This document shows, piece after piece, positions 56,078-64,000 of a stretch of 64,000 nt of DNA. The translations under genes and the position numbers were made by a program. This DNA is from an uncultured Thalassotalea sp. (GTDB taxonomy: Bacteria; Pseudomonadota; Gammaproteobacteria; Enterobacterales; Alteromonadaceae), in the NCBI GenBank assembly GCA_947492575.1, contig CANLNK010000004.1, forward strand, positions 248,001 through 312,000, written 5' to 3'. Below the pieces are notes generated by a model that was not told the DNA's origin, made no database searches, and saw nothing but the letters and a program-made list of their open reading frames with translations. Position 1 is the stretch's first letter; each line of letters begins with the position of its first letter.

Positions 56078-56759
56078 TGGTGATTATCTCCAACACTTTT
56101 TCTGCTGCAGCTTGCTCAGCTTTACGGCGACTAGTTCCCTTAGTAACAATATCTTCAGCGGTAATGTCCGTACTGCACTTGACGGTAAATTCTTGATTGT
56201 GTGACTGACCTTTAATATCAATCACTTCGTAATTCGGTATTGCGATCTTCCTAGCCTGCAAATATTCCTGCAAACGTGTTTTCGGATCCTTTTGCGTGAT
56301 ACCGGGCTTAATTTCACTCAGACGAGGTGAGAACCACTTTAGCACTAACGTTTTACAATTCTCGATGTCTGAATCAAGGTAAATAGCGCCGATGATCGCC
56401 TCGACAGCATCTTCAAGAATAGAGTCGCGTCGATGACCACCGCTCTTCTTCTCACCTGGCCCCAAGATAAGGTGCTCACCTAATTTAAAGTCTCGAGCCA
56501 TTTCTGCCAACGTTACACCTCGAACTAAGCTTGAGCGCATGCGAGTTAGATCGCCTTCGCTCACTTTAGGAAACTGCTGAAAAAGCTGCTCAGCAATGAC
56601 AAAACCAAGAATAGAATCCCCTAAGAACTCTAATCTTTCGTTGTGCTCACCTTTTGCACTGCGATGAGTAAGCGCCTGTAAGAGTATAGACTGCTGTTTG
56701 AACTGATAGCCTATTCGCTTGCTTAATCGCGCAAGCGCTTCTGGCGTATTTCTAATCAC
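56064..56759 (-). CDS. rnc: ribonuclease III
   Basis: Cleaves double-stranded RNA, including rRNA precursors. The signature [17 protein letters not shown] (about residues 39-55) and [14 protein letters not shown] carry the acidic catalytic residues; the dsRNA-binding domain is at about 156-226. GTG start overlaps the lepB stop (TAGTG). 231 residues. Confidence 0.97.
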   Translation of the reverse strand: MIRNTPEALARLSKRIGYQFKQQSILLQALTHRSAKGEHNERLEFLGDSILGFVIAEQLFQQFPKVSEGDLTRMRSSLVRGVTLAEMARDFKLGEHLILGPGEKKSGGHRRDSILEDAVEAIIGAIYLDSDIENCKTLVLKWFSPRLSEIKPGITQKDPKTRLQEYLQARKIAIPNYEVIDIKGQSHNQEFTVKCSTDITAEDIVTKGTSRRKAEQAAAEKVLEIITNDSN

Positions 56760-57691
56760 TACTCAATTCCACCGATACGAGAAAAACGAACCGATGAAGG
56801 AATCCAGCTTGGCATCCAATCTGGTACCCAGCTGTCTCCACCGCGTTCAAACGCAAAACTCATCCAGATTGCGACAGCCTCACCAACTAGATTTTCTTCT
56901 GGTACAAAGCCCCAGAATCGACCATCTAAGCTGTTATCTCGGTTATCACCCATCACAAAATACTGCCCTTGTGGTACAACAAACTCATCACGTTGTGTCC
57001 CCGGCTGGCTGAAATAATGCGCAGTTCTTGGCAATGTATAAGTGTTCACTAAAATTTCGTGACGTTTATTTGGCATATTTGACGTAAATCGCGTTAACTC
57101 GCGACCGCCATCCATGTACTCGCCTTTAGCTTCAAAATCCTGAACAACTTGCTCAAACTCAGGGCATGCTGCATCAGTTGGTTGACAAGCAGGCTTAATA
57201 TACAACGATTTATTGCGGTAGATAATGCGATCGCCTGGCACGCCGATAACACGCTTGATGTAATCGATACGTTCATCAACTGGGTACTTAAATACCACTA
57301 TGTCGCCACGCTCTGGTAAACCAACATCCACAAACTTATTGCGAGCAACAGGGTCTTTTAGGCCGTAATTAAACTTATTCACCAAGATGAAGTCGCCATC
57401 AAGTAATGTTGGCATCATCGACCCAGAAGGTATTTGGAACGGTTCATAAAGGAATGAACGCAATACGAGTACAAATGCGATAACAGGGAAAATTTGCACT
57501 GCAGTATCAACGAGTGCAGACGGTTCCTCAATTTTCGCTTTATCATCTTCTGATAGCTCAATATCGCTTTCCGCCATAGCGTCAGCAAGTTTGAGCTTGC
57601 GTTGTGGTGCTAAATAGAACTTATCAGCAACCCAAACAATACCGGTTACTAACGTAACAACAACAAGGAATAATGAAAAATAAACAGCCAT
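56759..57691 (-). CDS. lepB: signal peptidase I
   Basis: Removes signal peptides at the periplasmic face. 310 residues with a first membrane segment (1-22) and another near 62-82. The catalytic Ser91 is in [14 protein letters not shown] and Lys146 in [28 protein letters not shown] is box E. Numbers match E. coli LepB. AGGA lies before the ATG, 7 nt after lepA. Confidence 0.97.
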   Translation of the reverse strand: MAVYFSLFLVVVTLVTGIVWVADKFYLAPQRKLKLADAMAESDIELSEDDKAKIEEPSALVDTAVQIFPVIAFVLVLRSFLYEPFQIPSGSMMPTLLDGDFILVNKFNYGLKDPVARNKFVDVGLPERGDIVVFKYPVDERIDYIKRVIGVPGDRIIYRNKSLYIKPACQPTDAACPEFEQVVQDFEAKGEYMDGGRELTRFTSNMPNKRHEILVNTYTLPRTAHYFSQPGTQRDEFVVPQGQYFVMGDNRDNSLDGRFWGFVPEENLVGEAVAIWMSFAFERGGDSWVPDWMPSWIPSSVRFSRIGGIE

Positions 57692-57698
57692 GAAGGTC

Positions 57699-59489
57699 CT
57701 AATTCTCTAATTTCAGTACGGCTAAGAACGCTTCTTGTGGTACTTCAACATTACCCACTTGCTTCATGCGTTTCTTACCTTCTTTTTGTTTTTGTAGTAG
57801 TTTCTTCTTACGACTTACGTCACCACCGTAACACTTCGCCGTCACGTTTTTACGTAACTGTTTGACAGTTGTACGAGCGATAATGTTGTTACCAATAGCA
57901 GCTTGAATCGCGATATCAAACATTTGGCGGTGAATAAGTTCACGTAATTTTTCAACTAACATGCGACCACGAGCTACTGAGTTACTGCGGTGAGTAATCA
58001 TAGCTAGCGCATCAACGCGGTCACCATTGATCATGACATCCGCACGCACCATATCTGATGCTTCAAAGCGGATGAAGTGATAATCAAGTGATGCATAACC
58101 ACGACTGGTCGACTTCAATTTGTCAAAGAAGTCCATTACGACTTCCGCCATCGGTAGCTCATAAGTTACGGCGACTTGGTTACCATGGTAAATAATATCT
58201 TTCTGTACACCACGCTTTTCAATACACAGTGTAATCACGTTACCCAAATGCTCTTGCGGCACAAGAATGTTCGCTTGAACGATAGGCTCACGAATTTCGG
58301 CAATTTCGTTCACTGGTGGTAAGTCTGCTGGGTTATCAACCGACAATACCTCTCCTTTTGTCGTTTCTACTTCGTAATTTACTGTTGGTGCCGTAGTGAT
58401 AAGGTCTAGGTCGTACTCACGAGCTAAACGCTCCTGGATGATTTCCATGTGCAACATGCCAAGGAAGCCAACGCGGAAACCAAAGCCTAGTGCAGATGAG
58501 TTCTCTGGTTCGAAGAAAAGCGATGCGTCATTAAGGCTTAACTTGTTCAATGCGTCACGGAAGCTTTCATAGTCGTCAGAACTAATAGGGAAGATACCCG
58601 CGTAAACCTGTGGTTGTGCTTTCTTAAAACCAGCAAGTGGCGCTTCAGCCTCTTTCTTATGAATGGTAATGGTATCACCTACCGGTGCACCGTGAATCTC
58701 TTTGATGCCCGCGATGATGAAGCCTACTTCACCGGTTTTTAATACGCCAGTCTCTGTCTGCTTAGGAGTGAAAATACCCACTTTATCAATGATGTGAGTT
58801 TGGCCAGTTGACATAACAACCATTTTATCGCCTTTCTTCAATTCACCGTTCATAACACGAACTAGTGATACGACGCCTTGGTAGTTGTCGAACCACGAAT
58901 CGATGATAAGCGCTTGAAGATTTGCATTTGGATCACCTTCAGGCGCAGGGATATTCTCAACAATACACTCTAAAACGTCTTCAATACCGATACCAGTCTT
59001 CGCTGAACACGCTACAGCACCTGTCGCATCAATACCGATAATATCTTCAATTTCTTCACAAACACGCTCTGGGTCGGCTTGTGGTAAATCAATTTTGTTT
59101 AGAATTGGAAGAACTTCCAAGTCCATTTCAATAGCTGTGTAACAGTTAGCTACCGTTTGCGCTTCTACACCTTGGCCAGCATCAACAACTAATAATGCAC
59201 CTTCACAAGACGCAAGTGAACGTGACACTTCATAAGAAAAGTCAACGTGGCCCGGCGTATCGATGAAGTTAAGTTGGTAGATTTCACCATCTTTTGCCTT
59301 GTAATCGAGGGTTACTGATTGTGCCTTGATGGTAATGCCGCGCTCTTTTTCAAGGTCCATGTTATCCAAAACTTGCGCTTCCATCTCACGATCGGACAGA
59401 CCACCACAATGCTGAATCAATCGATCTGATAATGTCGATTTACCGTGGTCAATGTGGGCAATAATGGAAAAATTTCGGATATGTTTCAT
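57699..59489 (-). CDS. lepA: elongation factor 4 (LepA)
   Basis: A ribosomal back-translocase-like GTPase. 596 residues: GTPase motifs [18 protein letters not shown] and NKIDLPQ, then EF-G-like domains and the LepA-specific C-terminal domain with [22 protein letters not shown]. First gene of the lepA-lepB-rnc-era-recO-pdxJ-acpS run. Confidence 0.98.
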   Translation of the reverse strand: MKHIRNFSIIAHIDHGKSTLSDRLIQHCGGLSDREMEAQVLDNMDLEKERGITIKAQSVTLDYKAKDGEIYQLNFIDTPGHVDFSYEVSRSLASCEGALLVVDAGQGVEAQTVANCYTAIEMDLEVLPILNKIDLPQADPERVCEEIEDIIGIDATGAVACSAKTGIGIEDVLECIVENIPAPEGDPNANLQALIIDSWFDNYQGVVSLVRVMNGELKKGDKMVVMSTGQTHIIDKVGIFTPKQTETGVLKTGEVGFIIAGIKEIHGAPVGDTITIHKKEAEAPLAGFKKAQPQVYAGIFPISSDDYESFRDALNKLSLNDASLFFEPENSSALGFGFRVGFLGMLHMEIIQERLAREYDLDLITTAPTVNYEVETTKGEVLSVDNPADLPPVNEIAEIREPIVQANILVPQEHLGNVITLCIEKRGVQKDIIYHGNQVAVTYELPMAEVVMDFFDKLKSTSRGYASLDYHFIRFEASDMVRADVMINGDRVDALAMITHRSNSVARGRMLVEKLRELIHRQMFDIAIQAAIGNNIIARTTVKQLRKNVTAKCYGGDVSRKKKLLQKQKEGKKRMKQVGNVEVPQEAFLAVLKLEN

Positions 59490-59602
59490 AAACTGAGATT
59501 GCTAAAAAGTGATTCAAAATTTGGAATGGCGAGATTTTAGCTAATTTACAGCGCTGGGGCTATATTTTGTTGCTAAATATCACGCCAATGGTGAATAAAG
59601 CA

Positions 59603-60064
59603 TCAAGCTAACTGACGAGAGTTAATCACTTTCTGCGTTATTTTTGGTTGCAATGCTTGATGGGCATCGCTTGATTCTAGTTGTGTTTTACTAATTTTAT
59701 AGCCGATAAAGGCACCTATTCCGCCAGCAAGCATTACCATAAGCTCGCTATTATAGAAACCTTGCGACATCAAATACTGAGCGCCGCCTGCAGTTACTAT
59801 CAAACCCAACAGTGGCCACAAGTAGACTCGCCATGCAACAGACAGCATAGCTTCTTCTGGAATAGAAATTAACACTTCGTCGCCGACATCTAGCGACAAA
59901 TCTGTCGCTATTTCCAAGGTCATTTTTTGCTGAGGAATAGCTTTTGCGACAATGCCTGTGCCACAGTTGTCAACTTGCTGACAACTGCTGCAGGTAGATT
60001 TAACAAGACTTTGCACAACTACGTGTTGGTCATGCACTGAAATGACTTTTGCCAATTCTTCCAA
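59603..60064 (-). CDS. rseC: SoxR-reducing/sigma-E regulator protein RseC
   Basis: A 153-residue inner-membrane protein, last gene of rpoE-rseABC. The cysteine set CSSCQQVDNCGTG, two membrane segments (about 77-97 and 102-122) and a C-terminal cytoplasmic tail fit the RseC/MucC family, also found in Rnf-type reducing systems. I take the TTG at 60064 (MEELAKVISV), since GAGG is 7 nt upstream and the alignment with E. coli RseC starts there; TTG 60070 is too close to that site. Confidence 0.9.
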   Translation of the reverse strand: MEELAKVISVHDQHVVVQSLVKSTCSSCQQVDNCGTGIVAKAIPQQKMTLEIATDLSLDVGDEVLISIPEEAMLSVAWRVYLWPLLGLIVTAGGAQYLMSQGFYNSELMVMLAGGIGAFIGYKISKTQLESSDAHQALQPKITQKVINSRQLA

Positions 60065-60077
60065 GGACAAACCTCGA

Positions 60078-61040
60078 TTAAGGCGCTGTAGATGCCTTTA
60101 TTTGTATTGAATCTGCGATTGCTTTAGCCGTGTTCGACGGTATTTTACCGACAACACTTACTTCCACATTATTTACGACTTGGTTTAACACCACGGTAGC
60201 GCCGTTCATCACATATTCTACAGGTCGTTGACTTTGTTGGCTAGGATTCACGTAGACCGAAACTTCTACAAGGCCATCACTAAATAACATGAACTCGACA
60301 GGCTGTTTAGTGTGAGCGATATGATGTCTGCTGCTATTCACCTTCTTGAAACCAGGCGGCAACCAGTCAATTTGCCAATTAAAATTATTCATCGCTGCTT
60401 GCGGCAAAGCGAGAATTGGTGGAAGGTCTGCTTGTTTCAATTGCTGTAAACTCTCAGCAGGCTGTTCGGAAATAACAAGGTGAGTAAATTGAACTTGCTC
60501 CAACAACTGCCCTTTACGCGTTAACAACGCAATCTTTAGTGGCAAGCCAGTTTCCATATCTAACCACAACCAATGGCCAAACCTATGTTCGTCGCGTGAC
60601 TCGATACGGATTAATTGAGCAGGTTTACCCAGTACTCGACTACGACCAACTGCGTTGAATTCGTAATTATCAACCAAGGTAGTCATATCTTGACTAAAAA
60701 TCGCAGGAATTGGCCCCGAGATGCGCGGAGAGTTAACAGAGTATGGTTGTAACTCAGGTTCAATATAACTAACTACGTCACCTCGACGTAAAATATCTCG
60801 GCGCGGACCATTTAGTAGCGAAAGAATTTCAAGTTCAGCACCAGTCTCGCCATCAACGCCATGAAACCAGTGGTAAGGCTCAGCTTGATTGTTTTTAACA
60901 ACGACGAACGATGTGTTGAAGTTTAATTGATTTAAAGACTCTGAAAGGCGAACAAGCCAAGATTCGGCTTCTTCGTTGTCCATTGCCATTGTTGGTAAGC
61001 TGACACTCACCAACAATAACAAACTACTGATTAATTTCAT
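60078..61040 (-). CDS. rseB: sigma-E regulator RseB
   Basis: Periplasmic protein that binds RseA and protects it from DegS, and senses lipoprotein or LPS stress. 320 residues: signal peptide (MKLISSLLLLVSVSLPTMA), a large LolA-like domain (about 20-210) and a small C-terminal domain. VSYIEPELQPYSVNSPRISGP and NWQIDWLPPGFK are typical. Overlaps rseA by 4 nt (ATGA). Confidence 0.95.
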   Translation of the reverse strand: MKLISSLLLLVSVSLPTMAMDNEEAESWLVRLSESLNQLNFNTSFVVVKNNQAEPYHWFHGVDGETGAELEILSLLNGPRRDILRRGDVVSYIEPELQPYSVNSPRISGPIPAIFSQDMTTLVDNYEFNAVGRSRVLGKPAQLIRIESRDEHRFGHWLWLDMETGLPLKIALLTRKGQLLEQVQFTHLVISEQPAESLQQLKQADLPPILALPQAAMNNFNWQIDWLPPGFKKVNSSRHHIAHTKQPVEFMLFSDGLVEVSVYVNPSQQSQRPVEYVMNGATVVLNQVVNNVEVSVVGKIPSNTAKAIADSIQIKASTAP

Positions 61041-61639
61041 TTAGCGGTTTCTTCTACCTTTTGCTCTTCTTTTGCAGCATCTTTGTTTACAGCACTTAAT
61101 TTAATTTGCTGGTTATGGTCAGCAAGTAAAGCTTGGAAGCGTCTTTGTTGCTGAATGTATGCTTGCTTTTGTGCTTCGCGATCTGGAGTTTGGTAATTCA
61201 AACTTACCGGGTCTGCAACACCACCGAATGGCATCGTTTTAATCACCTGTGGAATAGGTGCTACGGTGTCGTTTTCAGCAACATTTGTTTGCTGTACACC
61301 AAAAATCATTAGACCCGCTGCTGATGCAGCAATTGCCACTTGGCCAAACGGTTTGCCTAACTGAACAACCTTTGCCTTTGCAGCGGTAAACAGCTCACGA
61401 CTTTTCGACTTTTTAGGTGCTAAAACGGTTGGCTCTTCAGCAATCGCTTGAGCAATTTGTGCCGATAAATCAGGAACGATAGTATCAGGTACATCGTCTC
61501 TTAAAATATCGCCAATTAGATGATAATTCTCCCAGCGCTGAGCGAGTTGCTCATCTTCACTTACGCGGTCAAGTTCTTCAATGTTCTGCTGGTCGTTATC
61601 CATTAATGCAGATACAGTTTCAAACTTACTTTCACTCAT
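61037..61639 (-). CDS. rseA: anti-sigma-E factor RseA
   Basis: Inner-membrane anti-sigma factor. The N-terminal domain (about 1-75) with SALMDNDQQNIEELDRVSED and the WENYHLIGDILRDD segment binds RpoE; a membrane segment lies at about 100-116 (VAIAASAAGLMIFGVQQ), then a periplasmic domain. Between rpoE and rseB, in the usual order. Confidence 0.95.
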   Translation of the reverse strand: MSESKFETVSALMDNDQQNIEELDRVSEDEQLAQRWENYHLIGDILRDDVPDTIVPDLSAQIAQAIAEEPTVLAPKKSKSRELFTAAKAKVVQLGKPFGQVAIAASAAGLMIFGVQQTNVAENDTVAPIPQVIKTMPFGGVADPVSLNYQTPDREAQKQAYIQQQRRFQALLADHNQQIKLSAVNKDAAKEEQKVEETAK

Positions 61640-61655
61640 AAAAAATACCTTAAAA

Positions 61656-62234
61656 TTAGCGCTGAAGTAGCGGGCCTATTTTTTTATCGATTGCTTCGCG
61701 GGCTCTAAAAATACGAGACCTAACCGTCCCAACGGGACACTCCATAATGGTGGCAATCTCTTCGTAACTTAACCCTTCAATTTCCCTAAAGTTAATTGCT
61801 AAACGCAAATCTTCAGGTAATTGCTCCATCGTTTCGAAAACGACTCTTTTTATTTCGTCTGTCAACAACATGCGTTCAGGAGAAGCATTTTCTCTTAATG
61901 CACTACCACCTTCATAAAATTCTGCGTCCTCAACCTCTACATCACTACTAGGAGGCTTACGGCTACCAGCAACCATATGATTCTTGGCACAGTTAACAGC
62001 TATTCGATACAACCATGTGTAAAACGCACTTTCACCTCTAAAGTTTGGTAAAGCACGGTAAGCTTTAATAAAAGCTTCTTGTACAATATCAGGAACATCT
62101 GCTTGGTTTTTTACATAACGGCCAACCAAGCTGGAAACTTTAATTTGGTACTTTTTTACAAGTAAATTAAAAGCACCTTTGTCTCCACGTTGTACACGCT
62201 CGACCAGTTCCTGATCGACTCTTTGTTCGCTCAT
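61656..62234 (-). CDS. rpoE: RNA polymerase sigma-E factor
   Basis: Extracytoplasmic stress sigma factor of 192 residues. Region 2 (GAFNLLVKKYQIKVSSLVGRY, VPDIVQEAFIKAYRALPNF) and region 4 (LPEDLRLAINFREIEGLSYEEIATIMECPVGTVRSRIFRAREAID) are nearly identical to E. coli. The ATG at 62234 (MSEQRVDQELVERVQ) is the family start; TTG 62243 would add three residues. A sigma-E-type promoter is upstream, so it is autoregulated. Confidence 0.98.
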   Translation of the reverse strand: MSEQRVDQELVERVQRGDKGAFNLLVKKYQIKVSSLVGRYVKNQADVPDIVQEAFIKAYRALPNFRGESAFYTWLYRIAVNCAKNHMVAGSRKPPSSDVEVEDAEFYEGGSALRENASPERMLLTDEIKRVVFETMEQLPEDLRLAINFREIEGLSYEEIATIMECPVGTVRSRIFRAREAIDKKIGPLLQR

Positions 62235-62294
62235 GTGAGCCAATTCTCCTAAAAAACTACTTTTCTTACATCTGGCTCAAGACAAACGCACCTG

Positions 62295-62322
62295 TTATGA
62301 CTATGCATATTTCAGAAAGTTC
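62295..62322 (-). promoter_or_regulatory. sigma-E-type promoter of rpoE
   Basis: Minus strand GAACTT (62322-62317), 16-bp spacer, TCATAA (62300-62295), close to the sigma-E pattern GGAACTT-N16-TCTRA. It lies about 60 bp before the rpoE start codon. Confidence 0.68.
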
Positions 62323-62430
62323 TATGAAATTTAGAAAAAATTCAATTTTCCTAAAATATGCGCAGGTAATGACTATTCCCTATACCAATTACACGTTAGA
62401 ATCCGCTTCTAATTAGAGTAACCGAAAAAG

Positions 62431-62464
62431 CGCTAATAGACATCTTTTTTAACGTCTTTTAGCG
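62431..62464 (+). repeat. hairpin upstream of nadB
   Basis: CGCTAATAGACA and CGTCTTTTAGCG pair in 10 of 12 positions around a T-rich loop. It ends about 21 nt before the nadB ATG, so it could be an operator or a leader hairpin. Confidence 0.45.
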
Positions 62465-62485
62465 ACAATAGATACTGGCAAATCA

Positions 62486-64000
62486 ATGAGTAAACAGCAT
62501 AATTGTGACGTTTTAATTATCGGTAGTGGCGCGGCAGGATTAACCCTTGCTCTGCATTTAGCTAAAACTGCTGATGTCATCGTACTGAGTAAAGGGCCTA
62601 TCAACGAAGGCTCTACATTTTATGCCCAAGGCGGTATTGCCGCTGTATTTGATGAAAACGACAGTATCGACTCCCATGTAGATGACACGTTAATTGCTGG
62701 TGCCGGCATTTGTGATGAAGATGTCGTCCGCTTTACCGCCGAAAACGCCAAAGGATGCTTAGAGTGGCTCATCGAACAAGGAGTCGCGTTTGACCAAGAA
62801 GATTCTGAAGATGGTGATACTAAATATCACCTAACAAGAGAAGGTGGACATAGTCACCGTCGTATATTGCACTCTGCTGATGCTACTGGACAAGCGGTTC
62901 AGGAGACGTTAGTCACCCGCATAAAACAACACAATCGTATTCGTGTATTCGAGCGATACAATGCTATCGATCTTATCAATAAACCATCTGATAGCAGCAA
63001 AAAAACCTGTATCGGCGCCTATATCTGGAACCGCAATAGCGAAAAGGTCGAGAGTATTCATGCCCGCAAGACTATCTTAGCGACGGGTGGAGCAAGTAAA
63101 GTTTATCAGTATACTTCAAATCCAGACGTTGCCAGTGGTGACGGCATTGCTATGGCCTGGCGTGCCGGGTGTCGTGTCGCCAATATGGAATTTAACCAAT
63201 TTCACCCGACATGTTTATTCCACCCAGAAGCAGGCACTTTCTTACTGACAGAAGCATTACGTGGAGAAGGGGCTATTTTAAGACGACCGAATGGTAGTCG
63301 TTTTATGCCGGAGTTTGATGAGCGCGCAGAACTTGCTCCTCGCGATATTGTCGCTCGAGCTATCGACTACGAAATGAAACGTTTGGGTGCTGATTGCATG
63401 TACCTAGATATTAGTCATAAATCGCCAGACTTTATCAAACAGCACTTTCCCACGATTTACCAAAAGACTTTGTCACTTGGTATTGATATGACGTCTCAGC
63501 CAATTCCAATTGTACCGGCTGCACACTACACCTGTGGCGGTGTCATGGTGGATAAGCAAGGCCAAACAGATGTTAACAATCTCTATGCAATCGGTGAAGT
63601 TGCCTACACAGGGCTACATGGTGCAAACCGTATGGCAAGCAATTCATTGTTAGAGTGTTTGGTGTTTGCTCGTTCAGCGGCCGTTGATATTGAGACCTCT
63701 CTCAAAACCAATGAAAAATACCTCAAACTTCCCGCATGGGATGAAAGCCGCGTTACTGACTCTGATGAAGAAGTCGTGATTCAACATAACTGGCATGAGC
63801 TCCGTTTATTTATGTGGGACTATGTTGGAATTGTTCGCACGACTAAACGACTGGAGAGAGCATTACACAGAGTCGAATTATTGCAGCGAGAGATTCAAGA
63901 GTATTACCAGCACTTTAAGGTAAGCAATAACTTGCTGGAACTGCGTAACTTGGTACAGGTCGCCGAGTTAATAATAAGAAGCGCGATGCAACGTAAAGAA
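62486..64000 (+). CDS. nadB: L-aspartate oxidase, C-terminus cut by the window edge
   Basis: First enzyme of de novo NAD synthesis; a flavoprotein oxidising L-aspartate to iminoaspartate. From the ATG at 62486 the frame is open for 505 codons to the edge. FAD motif [18 protein letters not shown] (9-26), [14 protein letters not shown], and [21 protein letters not shown] are the NadB signature; [14 protein letters not shown] and [19 protein letters not shown] follow. Divergent from rpoE, the usual arrangement. The last few tens of residues are missing. Confidence 0.96.
   Translation, partial: MSKQHNCDVLIIGSGAAGLTLALHLAKTADVIVLSKGPINEGSTFYAQGGIAAVFDENDSIDSHVDDTLIAGAGICDEDVVRFTAENAKGCLEWLIEQGVAFDQEDSEDGDTKYHLTREGGHSHRRILHSADATGQAVQETLVTRIKQHNRIRVFERYNAIDLINKPSDSSKKTCIGAYIWNRNSEKVESIHARKTILATGGASKVYQYTSNPDVASGDGIAMAWRAGCRVANMEFNQFHPTCLFHPEAGTFLLTEALRGEGAILRRPNGSRFMPEFDERAELAPRDIVARAIDYEMKRLGADCMYLDISHKSPDFIKQHFPTIYQKTLSLGIDMTSQPIPIVPAAHYTCGGVMVDKQGQTDVNNLYAIGEVAYTGLHGANRMASNSLLECLVFARSAAVDIETSLKTNEKYLKLPAWDESRVTDSDEEVVIQHNWHELRLFMWDYVGIVRTTKRLERALHRVELLQREIQEYYQHFKVSNNLLELRNLVQVAELIIRSAMQRKE

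Overview
This window is a chromosomal segment of a marine gammaproteobacterium of the order Alteromonadales, most like Colwelliaceae (Thalassotalea or Colwellia type). I infer this from the protein sequences, the moderately AT-rich DNA, the NhaD-type Na+/H+ antiporter, the DUF3450-ExbB-ExbB-ExbD-TonB-TPR cluster and the gene order; no database search was possible. There are no tRNA or rRNA genes, no CRISPR array, no insertion sequence and no prophage genes.

Layout. 0-1.8 kb: riboflavin genes nrdR-ribD-ribE (minus strand). 1.9-4.8 kb: gamma-glutamyltransferase and a divergent periplasmic binding protein. 4.8-13.7 kb: the conserved rpsP-rimM-trmD-rplS operon, nhaD and ffh (minus), then a plus-strand run of an SO_0444-type metal permease, ypjD and corB. 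13.7-14.5 kb: a long non-coding gap with a cluster of DnaA-box sequences. 14.5-16.4 kb: small accessory genes, one with HexR-like palindromes upstream. 16.6-28.5 kb: envelope transport, with a complete TonB energising operon, a lipoprotein, a metallo-beta-lactamase-fold hydrolase, a TonB-dependent receptor and a beta-helix lipoprotein preceded by a Pho-box-like repeat. 28.9-30 kb: a cytochrome b562/b561 pair. 30-36.6 kb: the stationary-phase and isoprenoid cluster ftsB-ispD-ispF-truD-surE-pcm-yqaA-nlpD-rpoS. 36.7-39.3 kb: an unknown gene, a GntR/YtrA-type membrane-protein operon and two structured non-coding repeats. 39.3-42.3 kb: pyrG and eno. 42.6-45 kb: DUF4202 protein and a diguanylate cyclase. 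45-53 kb: rlmD-relA-mazG-DUF454, barA and a small unknown gene. 53.3-62.2 kb: the rpoE-rseA-rseB-rseC and lepA-lepB-rnc-era-recO-pdxJ-acpS operons. 62.5 kb to the end: nadB, cut by the window edge.

Most genes are core genes in the order usual for this class. The less ordinary parts are the regulatory and non-coding signals: the DnaA-box cluster near 13.9 kb, HexR-like palindromes near 15.1 and 15.3 kb, tandem operators in front of the hydrolase gene near 23.95 kb, the Pho-box-like repeat near 28.65 kb, the YtrA-type operator near 37.47 kb, and a pair of related hairpin elements at 39.1-39.3 kb. Several genes start with TTG or GTG, and where ribosome binding sites or family alignment favour a shorter start I have used it.
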